From assembly GCA_963728965.1 (NCBI GenBank), contig CAVSMH010000008.1, forward strand, positions 186,001 through 250,000: a stretch of 64,000 nucleotides of DNA, written 5' to 3'. The notes beneath the pieces were generated by a model, which ran no database searches, had not been told where the DNA came from, and saw only the letters and a program-made list of their open reading frames with translations. The stretch's first letter is position 1; each line of letters starts with the position of its first letter. Both the position numbers and the translations under genes were made by a program. This DNA comes from DASQZT01 sp963728965 (GTDB taxonomy: Bacteria > Acidobacteriota > Terriglobia > Bryobacterales > Bryobacteraceae). Shown here piece by piece: positions 34,473 through 43,474 of this stretch.

Positions 34473-36158
34473 GTGGCCGCCACCACCCAGTCCGATGCGA
34501 CCGCTGCGGTGGCGCGCTATCAGCGGCTCGGCGAGATTCTGGTGGAGCGCGGCAAGATCGATGCCGAAGACCTGGAGCGGGCGCTCGAGCTACAGAAGGA
34601 GCGCGGCGACAAACTGGGCAAGATCCTGGTGGACATGGGACTCATCGCCCAGCGGGATGTGCTGGCGGCGCTTTCGGACCAGCTCGGGCTGCCGCTGGTG
34701 ACGGTGGACCAGCCGCCGCCCTCCGCGCCGGAGATTGATGGGCTTTCGCACCGCTTCCTGAGGCAGTGCCGGGCGTTCCCGTTGGCGATGTCCGGTTCCA
34801 GCCTCACGGTGGCGATGGCCGATCCGCTGGACTTCGAGACGGTGGCGGCGCTGCGGACGTTCTCGGGGCTCGACATTCAGACCGCGCTCGCGGCCGAGCA
34901 GGAGATCGTCGACGCCATTGAGAAGCACTACGGCGAAACCGATCGTCACGTGCTCGCCGGCGACGGCGAGGATGAACAGGCCACCGCCGACCTGGAACAT
35001 TTGCGCGACATGGCGAGCGAAGCGCCGGTGATCCGGCTGGTGAATGCCATGATCGCCGATGCGCTCGAGAAGCGCTCGAGCGATATCCACATCGAGCCGT
35101 TCGAGAAGGAATTCCGTGTCCGCTTCCGTGTGGATGGCGTGCTGTTCAATCAGGAGCCGCCGCCCAGGGAGTTGAAGGCCGCGATAATTTCGCGCCTGAA
35201 GCTGATGGCGAAGCTGAACATCGCCGAGCGCCGGCTGCCGCAGGATGGACGCATCAAAATCAAGATCCTGGGCCGCGAAGTGGATTTGCGCGTTTCGACG
35301 CTCCCGACGCTTTACGGCGAAAGCGTGGTGATGCGCCTGCTGGACCGCTCGGCCGGCGATTTCTACGACCTGCGGCGGCTGGGCTTCGATGACCGCATGC
35401 TGGCTCGAATGGAGCATTTCACCGGGCTGCCGCACGGGATCTTCCTGGTGACCGGGCCCACCGGCAGCGGCAAATCGACCACGCTCTATTCGGCGTTGAA
35501 GCGCATCAACCTGCCTGACAAAAAGATCATCACCATCGAAGACCCGGTGGAATATCAGATGGACGGGATCAACCAGATCCACGTGAACCCGCAGATCGGG
35601 CTGACGTTTGCGGCCGGACTGCGCCATATCGTGCGCCAGGACCCGGACGTGATCATGGTGGGCGAAATCCGTGATCGCGAGACGGCCGACATCGCCATCC
35701 GCGCGGCACTGACGGGTCACCTTGTATTCTCGACGCTGCACACCAACGACGCGCCCAGCGCGATCACGCGCCTCACCGATATGGGCGTGGAGAACTACCT
35801 GATCACATCTTCGCTGGTGGCGGTGCTGGCCCAGCGGCTGGTACGGGTGATCTGCAAGCATTGCAAGATGCCCGCGAAGGGCTCGCTTTCGCCCGAAGGC
35901 GGAATGGTGGCGACGTTTCGCGGCGCGGGGTGCCCGGAGTGCCGTGGCACGGGATACACCTCCCGCGTGGGTATTTTCGAAATGATGGAGCTGAACGATG
36001 AGATCCGCCAGCTGATCATGGGCAACGAGGATGCTTCGGTGCTGACCCGGACGGCGCGCCGCAACGGCATGCGCAACCTGCGCGAGGACGGCTGGAAGAA
36101 GATCGCCGACGGCGTCACCACCGTGGACGAAGTGATGCGGGTGACCCAGGAGTTCTAA
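34473..36158 (+). CDS. gspE: Type II secretion ATPase
   Basis: The cytoplasmic hexameric ATPase that powers pseudopilus assembly. 561 residues, GTG start at 34473 directly after the previous stop. The N-terminal T2SSE_N domain is at about 10-160, then the catalytic core with Walker A GPTGSGKSTTLY, the Asp box TIEDPVEYQM, Walker B MVGEIRDRETADIA, and His box ALTGHLVFSTLHTNDA. The zinc tetracysteine CKHC/CPECRGTG marks it as GspE/PilB-type. With gspF next and a full set of pseudopilins it belongs to T2SS rather than type IV pili. Confidence 0.93.
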   Translation: MAATTQSDATAAVARYQRLGEILVERGKIDAEDLERALELQKERGDKLGKILVDMGLIAQRDVLAALSDQLGLPLVTVDQPPPSAPEIDGLSHRFLRQCRAFPLAMSGSSLTVAMADPLDFETVAALRTFSGLDIQTALAAEQEIVDAIEKHYGETDRHVLAGDGEDEQATADLEHLRDMASEAPVIRLVNAMIADALEKRSSDIHIEPFEKEFRVRFRVDGVLFNQEPPPRELKAAIISRLKLMAKLNIAERRLPQDGRIKIKILGREVDLRVSTLPTLYGESVVMRLLDRSAGDFYDLRRLGFDDRMLARMEHFTGLPHGIFLVTGPTGSGKSTTLYSALKRINLPDKKIITIEDPVEYQMDGINQIHVNPQIGLTFAAGLRHIVRQDPDVIMVGEIRDRETADIAIRAALTGHLVFSTLHTNDAPSAITRLTDMGVENYLITSSLVAVLAQRLVRVICKHCKMPAKGSLSPEGGMVATFRGAGCPECRGTGYTSRVGIFEMMELNDEIRQLIMGNEDASVLTRTARRNGMRNLREDGWKKIADGVTTVDEVMRVTQEF

Positions 36159-37372
36159 TGGCGACCACGTTCTTCTTCCGGGCGGTGGCTTCCGACGGCA
36201 AGGTGCGCAGCGGGAGCCTCACCGGAGAAGACGAGAAGCTGATCGCGCGCGAACTGCGCAAACAGGGGCTGACGCCGATTTATGTGGGCGTGGCGCCCAA
36301 GAGCGCTGCGATCGAGCTCAAACTGCCTTCCTTTGGCCAGGGCAGGCGCCGCGACGTACTCTTCTTCACACAGGAGCTTTCCACGCTGCTCAATGCGGGG
36401 GTGCCGCTCGACCGGGCGCTTTCCATCACCGGGGAACTCACCGAACGCCCGGCGTTCCGCTTCGTGGTGTTGGATGTGCTCCGCGTGCTCAAAGGCGGGC
36501 GCTCGCTGGCGGACAGCCTCGCGGTGCACCCGGAATATTTCTCGGATCTGTACATCAATATGGTGCGCGCCGGGGAAGCCTCGGGTGCCCTGGCCACCAT
36601 CTTCGAGCGGCTGGCGGAGTTTGAGCGTTCGCGCGACGATTTGCGCAACTTCATCATCTCGTCGATGATCTATCCGGCGCTGCTGGCGTGCGTGGGGCTG
36701 GCGTCGGTCATCGTGCTGCTGATGTTCGTGGTGCCCAAGTTCGCGACCATTTTCAGCGACCCCCGCCTGCGGATTCCGACTCCCACCAAGCTGATGATCG
36801 TCGCGAGCGCCTTCCTGCAATCGTACTGGTGGGTGGGGCTGGGCGCGGCGGTGGCGGCGATCGCGATCTGGAACACGTACACGCACACCGCCGCGGGGCG
36901 GATCTGGTGGGATGCGGCGCGGCTGCGGATTCCGCTGCTGGGCGACGCGCTGCTGAAGGCCGAGACCGCTCGCTTCGCACGCGCTATGGCCACCCTGGTG
37001 GCGAACACCGTGCCGCTGGTGCAGTCGCTCGCTATCGCTGCGGCGACATTGACCAACAAGACCATATCCGGCGCGCTGGCGGGCGTCGCGCTCGGCGTGA
37101 AGCGCGGCGAGGGTATCGCGGTGCCGCTGCGCAAAGCCGGCGTGTTCCCGCCGCTTGCCGCGCACCTGCTTGCGGTGGGCGAAGAGACGGGCCGGCTCGA
37201 CCAGATGTTTGCCCGCATGGCCGACATTTACGAAAATGATACGCGTGCTTCGATCAAGCGATTCACTTCGATCTTCGAGCCGATCGTGATTCTGGTCATG
37301 GGCGTGATGGTGGGGACGCTGATCCTGAGTATGCTGATGGCGATTACGAGCATCAACGACGTGGCGGTGTAG
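36158..37372 (+). CDS. gspF: Type II secretion inner-membrane platform protein
   Basis: A 404-residue polytopic inner-membrane protein that links the ATPase to the pseudopilus. Two T2SSF repeats: residues about 65-190 (FFTQELSTLLNAGVPLDRAL, YINMVRAGEASGALATIFER) and about 265-390 (RFARAMATLVANTVPLVQSL, LLAVGEETGRLDQMFARMAD). Three TM helices lie near 170-195, 220-240 and 370-395. It starts on the last base of the gspE stop codon. Confidence 0.92.
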   Translation: MATTFFFRAVASDGKVRSGSLTGEDEKLIARELRKQGLTPIYVGVAPKSAAIELKLPSFGQGRRRDVLFFTQELSTLLNAGVPLDRALSITGELTERPAFRFVVLDVLRVLKGGRSLADSLAVHPEYFSDLYINMVRAGEASGALATIFERLAEFERSRDDLRNFIISSMIYPALLACVGLASVIVLLMFVVPKFATIFSDPRLRIPTPTKLMIVASAFLQSYWWVGLGAAVAAIAIWNTYTHTAAGRIWWDAARLRIPLLGDALLKAETARFARAMATLVANTVPLVQSLAIAAATLTNKTISGALAGVALGVKRGEGIAVPLRKAGVFPPLAAHLLAVGEETGRLDQMFARMADIYENDTRASIKRFTSIFEPIVILVMGVMVGTLILSMLMAITSINDVAV

Positions 37373-37374
37373 AA

Positions 37375-37809
37375 ATGAGACGAAACCGAAGACGGGAACA
37401 AGCAGGCGTCACCCTGATTGAAATGCTGGTGGTGGTGACCATCATCGGGCTGTTCGTAGCGCTGGTCGGGCCGAACCTTTGGAAGAAGGTGGATACCGGG
37501 CGCATTACGGCGGCGCGAACGCAGATCCACAACTTCATGGGCGCGCTGGGCAACTACAAGCTGGACACCGGCACGTTTCCCACCACCGAGCAGGGGCTGG
37601 CGGCCCTGCGCGCGCGTCCCGAAGGTGCGAACCAGTGGAACGGGCCTTACCTGGAGCAGGAGATTCCCAAAGACCCGTGGAGCCACGATTACGTGTACCG
37701 CTACCCCGGAGAGCACGGTGACGCGCCCGACATCGTGTGCCTGGGCGGCGATGGGCAGCCGGGCGGCGAAGGGCTGAATGCGGACATCGTCAGTTGGAAG
37801 AGTCAGTAA
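37375..37809 (+). CDS. gspG: Major pseudopilin
   Basis: It forms the main fibre of the T2SS pseudopilus. 144 residues with prepilin site QAG/VTLIEML: cleavage after Gly, Val at +1 instead of the usual Phe, Glu at +5. The hydrophobic helix follows, then the GspG-type core DTGTFPTTEQGLAALRARP and the calcium-loop-like tail GGDGQPGGEGLNADIVSW. It starts 3 bases after the gspF stop and overlaps gspH by 32 bp. Confidence 0.93.
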   Translation: MRRNRRREQAGVTLIEMLVVVTIIGLFVALVGPNLWKKVDTGRITAARTQIHNFMGALGNYKLDTGTFPTTEQGLAALRARPEGANQWNGPYLEQEIPKDPWSHDYVYRYPGEHGDAPDIVCLGGDGQPGGEGLNADIVSWKSQ

Positions 37810-38254
37810 TCGCAGCGCCAGTGGCATCACCCTGATGGAGATGCTGGTGGTGACCGCCATCATCGGCCTGATGGTAGCCGTAGCAACGCCTTCCATCGGC
37901 GCCGGCATCGATAGCGTCCGGTTGTCTACCGCCACCGGCTCCACTGCCGCGTTTCTCAATTCCGCGGTGAACTATGCCGAGCGGCACCAGCAGGCGGTCG
38001 AGGTGGTGATCGAGATGAAGGAAAACCGCCTGTCGGCGTACTCCAACGATGGCGGATTCACGCGCGAGTTGACGCTCCCCGATGGCATCGGGCTGGAGGC
38101 AGTCGAGCCGGAGACGAGCGAACTGATCCTGCTGCCGGGCGCCACCGTGCCGGGAATCGGAATCCAGATCGCCAACCGGCACGGCGGCCGACGGATGGTG
38201 CGGCTCGATCCGATGACCGGATTCCCGCGCGTCACGAGCGTCGAAGGAAAATGA
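37778..38254 (+). CDS. gspH: Minor pseudopilin GspH
   Basis: A 158-residue minor pseudopilin. Prepilin peptidase site ASG/ITLMEML with Glu+5, a hydrophobic helix (VVTAIIGLMVAVATPSI), then a small beta domain. ATG 37778 lies inside gspG, so the reading frames overlap by 32 bp; that start gives a long basic leader (MRTSSVGRVSNRSASG). The last bases overlap gspI by 4 bp. GspH caps or primes the pseudopilus with GspI, J and K. Confidence 0.8.
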   Translation: MRTSSVGRVSNRSASGITLMEMLVVTAIIGLMVAVATPSIGAGIDSVRLSTATGSTAAFLNSAVNYAERHQQAVEVVIEMKENRLSAYSNDGGFTRELTLPDGIGLEAVEPETSELILLPGATVPGIGIQIANRHGGRRMVRLDPMTGFPRVTSVEGK

Positions 38255-38685
38255 TGCGGCGACGCGGATTCACCCTGCTCGAAATGATCGTGGCGACCAC
38301 CATCATGGGGATCGCCGTGGTGGGGCTGCTGGAAGGAATTTCCGCGGCGTCGCACAACGCGGCCCGGCTGCGCGATTACGATCGCATCGTGCAGCTTTCC
38401 CGGCTGCGCATGAACGAACTGCTGACCGACCCGCTGCTTCCGCGCGACGCGGTGGTGCGCGGGCAGTTCGATCCGGCCATGGCCGGCGGACTCGAAGCGG
38501 GCTGGCAGGCGCGGCTGACCGCATTCGAGATGCCGCCCGTGATGGCGCCCGGCCAATTGGCGCTCGATCGAATCGAACTTCAGGTGTGGTGGATGTCGGG
38601 TGCGCGGCGCCGCACGTTCGCCCTGGATGCGTTCCGCCAGCGCGTGCTAAAGGCCGAGGACATCGCCCCGGTGGTGCCGCAATGA
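38251..38685 (+). CDS. gspI: Minor pseudopilin GspI
   Basis: A 144-residue minor pseudopilin with a canonical site RRG/FTLLEMIVA (Phe+1, Glu+5) and a short basic leader. Part of the pseudopilus tip complex with GspJ and GspK, where GspI is the core. The C-terminal domain contains a beta sheet (RIELQVWWMSGARRRTFALD). ATGA overlap with both gspH and gspJ. Confidence 0.82.
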   Translation: MMRRRGFTLLEMIVATTIMGIAVVGLLEGISAASHNAARLRDYDRIVQLSRLRMNELLTDPLLPRDAVVRGQFDPAMAGGLEAGWQARLTAFEMPPVMAPGQLALDRIELQVWWMSGARRRTFALDAFRQRVLKAEDIAPVVPQ

Positions 38686-39404
38686 GAAAGTCGCAAGCCG
38701 GCGTAACCCTCATCGAAGTGGTGGTGGCGGTCACCCTGTTGAGCCTCCTTTCGACCGGGATGCTGGTGGCCCTGCGCATCGGCCTCAACTCGTTCAGCAA
38801 AGTGGATACGAAGCTGATGGATAACCGGCGGGTGGCCGGGGCGCAGCGCATCGTGGAACAGGAACTGGAAGGCCTGATGCCGGTGGTGAGCCCGTGCGGG
38901 AAGACGCCGGTGCGGATGGCGTTTTTCCAGGGTGAGCCGCAGACCATGCGGCTGGTATCGACGTTTTCACTGCAACAGGCCTGGCGCGGGCGGCCGCAAG
39001 TTCTGGAGATCTTCGTGATCCCCGGCGAGTCTCGCGGCGTGCGACTGGTGGTGAACGAAATCCCGTATACCGGCCCGGAAAACGTGGGAACGCTGTGCCT
39101 GGGGATCACGCCCGATCCCGAGACCGGCGTGCCGTCGGCCCGCTTCGCGCCCGTGGCTCCCACCCCGCGTTCGTTCGTGCTGGCCGATCAACTGGCGTAT
39201 TGCCGTTTCCGTTATTTCACCCAGTTGCCCGATCCCAAGCTGCCCCCGGTGTGGAGAGAACGGTGGGCGCGGCCCGGATGGCCTTTGGCCGTGGCCATCG
39301 ATATGGCGCCCATCGAGAGAGACGCTTCGCGGTTGCAGCCGATCAGCGTGGTGGCACCGCTTCACGTGTTCCGGTCGCCGGAGATCAACTATGACGACCG
39401 GTAG
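38682..39404 (+). CDS. gspJ: Minor pseudopilin GspJ
   Basis: A 240-residue minor pseudopilin. Site QAG/VTLIEVVVA with Glu+5, helix VTLLSLLSTGMLVAL, then a larger periplasmic domain of about 200 residues with several Cys (VVSPCGKTP, TLCLGITPD, LAYCRFRYF) that could form disulfides. The start at 38682 is fixed by the ATGA overlap with gspI. It overlaps gspK by 14 bp. Confidence 0.8.
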   Translation: MRKSQAGVTLIEVVVAVTLLSLLSTGMLVALRIGLNSFSKVDTKLMDNRRVAGAQRIVEQELEGLMPVVSPCGKTPVRMAFFQGEPQTMRLVSTFSLQQAWRGRPQVLEIFVIPGESRGVRLVVNEIPYTGPENVGTLCLGITPDPETGVPSARFAPVAPTPRSFVLADQLAYCRFRYFTQLPDPKLPPVWRERWARPGWPLAVAIDMAPIERDASRLQPISVVAPLHVFRSPEINYDDR

Positions 39405-40365
39405 GCGCGGTTCCGCTCTCCTGGCGGTCTTATGGCTCTCCGCGGCATTGGCGGCGGTGGCGTTCTCGCTTTCGAGCACCGTGCGCGGAGAGACCGACCG
39501 CACCTCCACGGAGCTCGACGGTCTGCGATGTTACTACCTGGCAACGGGGGCCGTCCAGCGGGCCTCGCTCGAGCTCCTGTGGGATGCCAACAATCCCGCC
39601 CGCCGCCGCATTCCGAAAGGTGCGATGGCCATGGATTATTCGTTTCCGAGCGGCAATGTACGGGTGGAAATGATCCCGGCGGCGGCGCGGCTGGATGTGA
39701 ACGCGGTTCCCGTCCAGGACCTGTTCCGGCTGGCGGCGGCGTTGGGTGTGGAGCCGGAGCGGGCGCGCGACATTGCGCTGGCCATTGACGACTGGAGGAA
39801 GCCGGCCGGCGAGGGTAGTGTGTTCGATAGCTATTATCTTTCCCTGAATCCGTCTTTCCGCGCGCGGCACGCGTCGTTTCAAGAGATTGAGGAATTGCTC
39901 CTGGTGAAAGGCGTGACACCCGAACTGTTTTACGGCACCTACATCCCGGCGGTGAATCCACAGCCGGGCGAGCCGCGGCTGATCGCACGCACTGGTTTGG
40001 CCGCGTGCCTGTCGGTCTACGGATCGCGCGACCGGGTGGACGCGAACACGGCTTCGCCGGCGGTGCTGGCAGCCGTAGGGCTGACCCCGTATGCGATCAG
40101 CGCGCTTGTCGAGCGCCGGAAATACGGGCCGATGACGGATGCGCAGCTTGCCGATTTCGTGAAGCTCACCGGGGCCCCGCAGAACCGTTTGCGGGTGGGA
40201 GGCAACACCATCGCTCTGATTCGCGCGACCGCTCGCCTGCGGCTCGAAAACGGCCAGTTGGGCGACCTGCGGCGGACCGTGGCGGCACAAGTAAAGTTCA
40301 TGCCCTACGGATACAGTTCCCCGATCCACATTCTGCGTTGGTACGACACGGCCTGGAGCAACTGA
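39391..40365 (+). CDS. gspK: Minor pseudopilin GspK
   Basis: The largest minor pseudopilin, sitting at the pseudopilus tip; 324 residues, as expected. The leader is RRGSALLAVLWLSAAL, without Glu+5, which is typical of GspK. The SAM-like domain follows (DVNAVPVQDLFRLAAALGVE, DDWRKPAGEGSVFDSYY), then a helix-hairpin-helix-like DRVDANTASPAVLAAVGL. It starts within gspJ (14-bp overlap). Confidence 0.85.
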   Translation: MTTGRRGSALLAVLWLSAALAAVAFSLSSTVRGETDRTSTELDGLRCYYLATGAVQRASLELLWDANNPARRRIPKGAMAMDYSFPSGNVRVEMIPAAARLDVNAVPVQDLFRLAAALGVEPERARDIALAIDDWRKPAGEGSVFDSYYLSLNPSFRARHASFQEIEELLLVKGVTPELFYGTYIPAVNPQPGEPRLIARTGLAACLSVYGSRDRVDANTASPAVLAAVGLTPYAISALVERRKYGPMTDAQLADFVKLTGAPQNRLRVGGNTIALIRATARLRLENGQLGDLRRTVAAQVKFMPYGYSSPIHILRWYDTAWSN

Positions 40366-40372
40366 TTCGGAA

Positions 40373-41695
40373 ATGCCACTCGCGATCCCCATTCCCAAGG
40401 ACCTGCGCAAGCTGCTGGCATTCGGCTCGGGCGTGGGCATCGAAATCGGCCCGGCCGATCTCGAAGTGGCGGTGGCGCGGGTGCGGCCGTCCCGCATCCG
40501 GGTGCTCGGACGGTTCACCATCGCCAACTACGCCGGGCGGCCGGCGGCGGAGTGGGGTGCGGAGTATGCGCGCTTTTTGAAATCGCTGGGCGCGGGCCAT
40601 CTGAGCGCCACGGTGCTGCTGCCCCGGCGCGAAGTGATCGTGCGCCAGTTGGCGCTGCCGGGTGTGGCGTCGAAGGACATCGAGAGCGCCATCCGCTTCC
40701 AGTTGGACACGCTGCACCCGTACGGCGACGACGATGTGGCCTGGGGCTGGTCGCCGCTGGGGTTCGGGTCGGTGTTGGTGGGAATCGCGCGGCGCGAGAC
40801 CATGGAGCGCTACCACCAGCTTTTCAACGAAGCGGGCATTCCGGTTTTCAGTTTTACCTTTTCGGCGGCCGCGGTACACGCCGCCATCCGGCTGAACGGC
40901 GCGGCCGCTGGGCCAGGCTTCGTGGCGCTGCGGCGGACCGAGGCGGGAGCGGTGGAAGTGTACGGCGAAAGCCCGTCGCGACCCGTGTTTTCTGCGGAAT
41001 TCGATCTGCCGCCCGAGCGCGCCACTGTGCTCGCGCTTTCCGAATTGCGGCTGCCGCCGGACACGGTTCCCCAATCGCTCGCAGAGATTCTGCCCAGGCC
41101 GTCCGTGAATCCGGCGGCCAACGATCTTTCCCGCAACGCACTGCCGTATGCAACGGCGCTGGCTGGGGCCTGTCCCCGGCTGGCGCCGGCGGCCAACGTG
41201 TTGCCGCCCGACCACCGGCGGTTCAGTTCGCGGGCGGCGCTGATACCCACGCTGGCATTGGGCGGCGTCCTGTTGCTCGCCGCCGGCGCGGCGGCGGCTT
41301 ATGGCGGCTTCAGCGATCGGCAATACCTGAAGAGACTCGACACGGAAACGGCGCGCATCGAACCGCTGGCGCAACGCGCCGCGCTGCTCGACCGGCAGAT
41401 CGACCACGGGCGGACCCGGGCCCAGTTGCTGGATCAATTCCGTCAGCAGACTCGCGGCGATCTGGATGCGTTAAATGAGCTGACGCGGCTGATCGAACCG
41501 CCGGCGTGGACCAACTCGATCGATCTCGGGCGCGACACGGCCCGAATCACGGGCGAGGCGCCGCAGGCGGCGCCCCTGCTGAAGATTCTCGACTCTTCGC
41601 CATTCTTCGAGAAATCCGCGGCCGATATGATCCAGCGCAGCGCGTCCGGCGGCGAGGTCTTCCAGATCCAGATCTCGCGGAGGACCGGACGATGA
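40373..41695 (+). CDS. gspL: GspL/PilM-N-like assembly platform protein
   Basis: A 440-residue bitopic protein. The N-terminal actin-like (PilM/GspL-cyto) domain covers about residues 15-190 (VGIEIGPADLEVAVARV, LPRREVIVRQLALPG, QLDTLHPYGDDDVAWGW). A linker with the TM helix follows (about 290-312, ALGGVLLLAAGAAAAYGG), then a PilN-like periplasmic domain (about 315-440). It recruits the ATPase to the membrane. It lies 7 bp after gspK; ATGA overlap with gspM. Confidence 0.8.
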   Translation: MPLAIPIPKDLRKLLAFGSGVGIEIGPADLEVAVARVRPSRIRVLGRFTIANYAGRPAAEWGAEYARFLKSLGAGHLSATVLLPRREVIVRQLALPGVASKDIESAIRFQLDTLHPYGDDDVAWGWSPLGFGSVLVGIARRETMERYHQLFNEAGIPVFSFTFSAAAVHAAIRLNGAAAGPGFVALRRTEAGAVEVYGESPSRPVFSAEFDLPPERATVLALSELRLPPDTVPQSLAEILPRPSVNPAANDLSRNALPYATALAGACPRLAPAANVLPPDHRRFSSRAALIPTLALGGVLLLAAGAAAAYGGFSDRQYLKRLDTETARIEPLAQRAALLDRQIDHGRTRAQLLDQFRQQTRGDLDALNELTRLIEPPAWTNSIDLGRDTARITGEAPQAAPLLKILDSSPFFEKSAADMIQRSASGGEVFQIQISRRTGR

Positions 41696-42279
41696 CGGTG
41701 GGGAACCTCAATCGTCGCACGCTGTACCTCCTGGTGGGAGGTCTGGCTTTCATCGCGGTGCTGCGCTGGGGTGTCTACGGGGACCGCTCCACCACCGTCG
41801 CGGCGGCCGTGCAAACCGTGCCGGCGGCCGAGAAACGGTTGGAGTTGCTTCGTCAGAAAGCCGCCACCGTGCCGGGCAAAGAGGCCTTGCTGAAGCAGGT
41901 CTCGGCTGAACTGGCAGAGCGCGAAAAGGGCGTGCTCCAGGCCGATACGGCCGCGCAGGCGCAGGTACAACTCTTGGATATCATCCACCGCGTGGCGGCG
42001 GCCAACGGGTTTGACGCGCGCGGCGCCGAAGAACTCCGCGAAGCGCGGGCGCTGGGCACGGATTACGGCGAGGTGTCGGTCACGGTGGCATTCACTTGCC
42101 AGATCGACCAGTTCGTGAACTTCCTGGCACAACTCGCCAACGAGCCCGAGATTCTGGCCACCAACAGCATTCACATCAACAGCCTCAACGACAAGAAAAA
42201 GAGCATTCAAGTGCGGCTGAACCTTTCGGGCGTAGTGCTGCGGAAACTCGTGCCGGTGAAGAAAGCGGGGGCATTTTGA
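41692..42279 (+). CDS. gspM: GspM/PilO-like platform protein
   Basis: A 195-residue bitopic protein. A short cytoplasmic N-terminus, TM helix (about 11-26, LYLLVGGLAFIAVLRW), a coiled coil (AAEKRLELLRQKAATV, ELAEREKGVLQADTAAQ), then a ferredoxin-like domain (QLLDIIHRVAAANGF, VTVAFTCQIDQFVNFLAQL). This is the GspM/PilO layout that pairs with GspL. The start is fixed by the ATGA overlap with gspL; its stop overlaps the TTG start of the next gene. Confidence 0.75.
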   Translation: MTVGNLNRRTLYLLVGGLAFIAVLRWGVYGDRSTTVAAAVQTVPAAEKRLELLRQKAATVPGKEALLKQVSAELAEREKGVLQADTAAQAQVQLLDIIHRVAAANGFDARGAEELREARALGTDYGEVSVTVAFTCQIDQFVNFLAQLANEPEILATNSIHINSLNDKKKSIQVRLNLSGVVLRKLVPVKKAGAF

Positions 42280-43004
42280 ATCGCAAGCTGCTGGTCCTTG
42301 ACGCCGCGCTGGTAATGGCGGTGGCATATACCGGTGTCGCGCTGCGGAACGAATGGAAGGCCGCGCGGGCTCGCGAAGCGGCGCGCTTGAACCGGCCGCT
42401 TCCCAAGGTGAAACCGCCCGCCTATGCGCCGCTGCCGCCGGCACCGCCAGTGATGGCCACCGGATACGCCAACATCGCCGAGAAGATGCTGTTCGACAAA
42501 TCGCGCAACTCGACGGTCGTCATCGAAGTGCCGCCTCCTCCGCCGAAACCGCCGATGCCGCCCATGCCCGTGTACCACGGGATGATGAACATTGGCCCGG
42601 ACGGGCCGGTGGCGATCCTCAGCGTCAATGCGAATTCCGCCCACCAGGCAATACATCCGGGAGAGCAGATCGGCCAATTCAAGCTGGTGGACGTCAATAG
42701 TGTAGAGATGACGCTCGAATGGAACGGTGAGGTGGTGCGCAAGCGGGTGGATGAGCTGAGCGCGCGCCTCAACCCTCCGGCCACCCAGGCGGCGGAACCG
42801 GCACGAACGGAGACCGCCGCCCCGGCGCCCGCCGCGCCTGCTCCGGCGGCGAAGGCCGGGCCCGGAGAGAACACCCAGTTCGGTTTCAAAACCTGCAGCC
42901 TCAACGACGGGCAAACTGAAGGCTCGGTCGTGGATGGCTACAAGAAGGTGATGCACGCTACGCCGTTCGGTCAATCATGCACCTGGGAGCCGGTGGGGCG
43001 CTAG
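42276..43004 (+). CDS. gspC: GspC/PilP-like periplasmic link protein
   Basis: A 242-residue protein. It starts at TTG 42276, overlapping the gspM stop (TTGA), and that start gives a TM segment (about 4-19). After a Pro-rich linker (PPPPPKPPMPPMP) comes an HR-type beta domain (about 100-165: VAILSVNANSAHQAIHPGEQ, FKLVDVNSVEMTLEWNGEVV). This fits GspC or PilP, which joins the inner platform to the secretin. A Pro/Ala linker then leads to a tail DGYKKVMHATPFGQSC that is not part of normal GspC. Confidence 0.65.
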   Translation: MNRKLLVLDAALVMAVAYTGVALRNEWKAARAREAARLNRPLPKVKPPAYAPLPPAPPVMATGYANIAEKMLFDKSRNSTVVIEVPPPPPKPPMPPMPVYHGMMNIGPDGPVAILSVNANSAHQAIHPGEQIGQFKLVDVNSVEMTLEWNGEVVRKRVDELSARLNPPATQAAEPARTETAAPAPAAPAPAAKAGPGENTQFGFKTCSLNDGQTEGSVVDGYKKVMHATPFGQSCTWEPVGR

Positions 43005-43094
43005 CAGGCTGGACAAACGGGAACACGGAAAACGGAGCTGGGAGCGGAGTTTCCGCGCCGGGCGCCGTTATGTCGATTGAGGCTGATAACTCTT

Positions 43095-43469
43095 ATGAAA
43101 TTCGCGATGGCATTGGTTCTGGCGGTGATGACGATGGCGGGCGCGCAGGCGCCGTCTGCCATTCCGCGCGGCGCCGTAAAGGGCGCCGACGGCTCGTATC
43201 GGTTTACCGATCCCGAGGGCAGGAAGTGGATCTACCGTGCTACCCCGTTCGGGGTCTCGCGGGCCGAGGATGTTCCCGCGCCCGCCGTCCCCGCGCTGGA
43301 TGAGAAAAGCATGGCGGCAATGAGGGCGTGCGAGAACGGAGACCGCATTCGCTTCGAGCGTCCCGGTCCGTTCGGCACCTATCGGTGGGAACGCGCGAAG
43401 TCGGAACTGAATGCTATGGAGCGGGCGGTGTGGGAACGCAAGAAGGCCGGCGCCGGGAAGCAGGATTGA
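43095..43469 (+). CDS. Small exported protein between gspC and gspD
   Basis: A 124-residue protein with a signal peptide (MKFAMALVLAVMTMAGAQA) from ATG 43095; an in-frame TTG at 43077 is less likely. The mature part holds DGSYRFTDPEGRKWIYRATPFG, followed by a Pro/Ala-rich stretch and a charged helical end. RATPFG repeats the ATPFG seen at the tail of the GspC-like protein, suggesting a shared short fold or binding motif. No known family. Placed just before the secretin, it could be a pilotin or accessory factor, but there is no lipobox. Confidence 0.6.
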   Translation: MKFAMALVLAVMTMAGAQAPSAIPRGAVKGADGSYRFTDPEGRKWIYRATPFGVSRAEDVPAPAVPALDEKSMAAMRACENGDRIRFERPGPFGTYRWERAKSELNAMERAVWERKKAGAGKQD

Positions 43470-43474
43470 TCGAG

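Noticed and set aside
34590..35861. A 423-codon minus-strand frame opposite gspE
   Set aside because: The gspE frame carries all ATPase motifs; the antisense frame has none.
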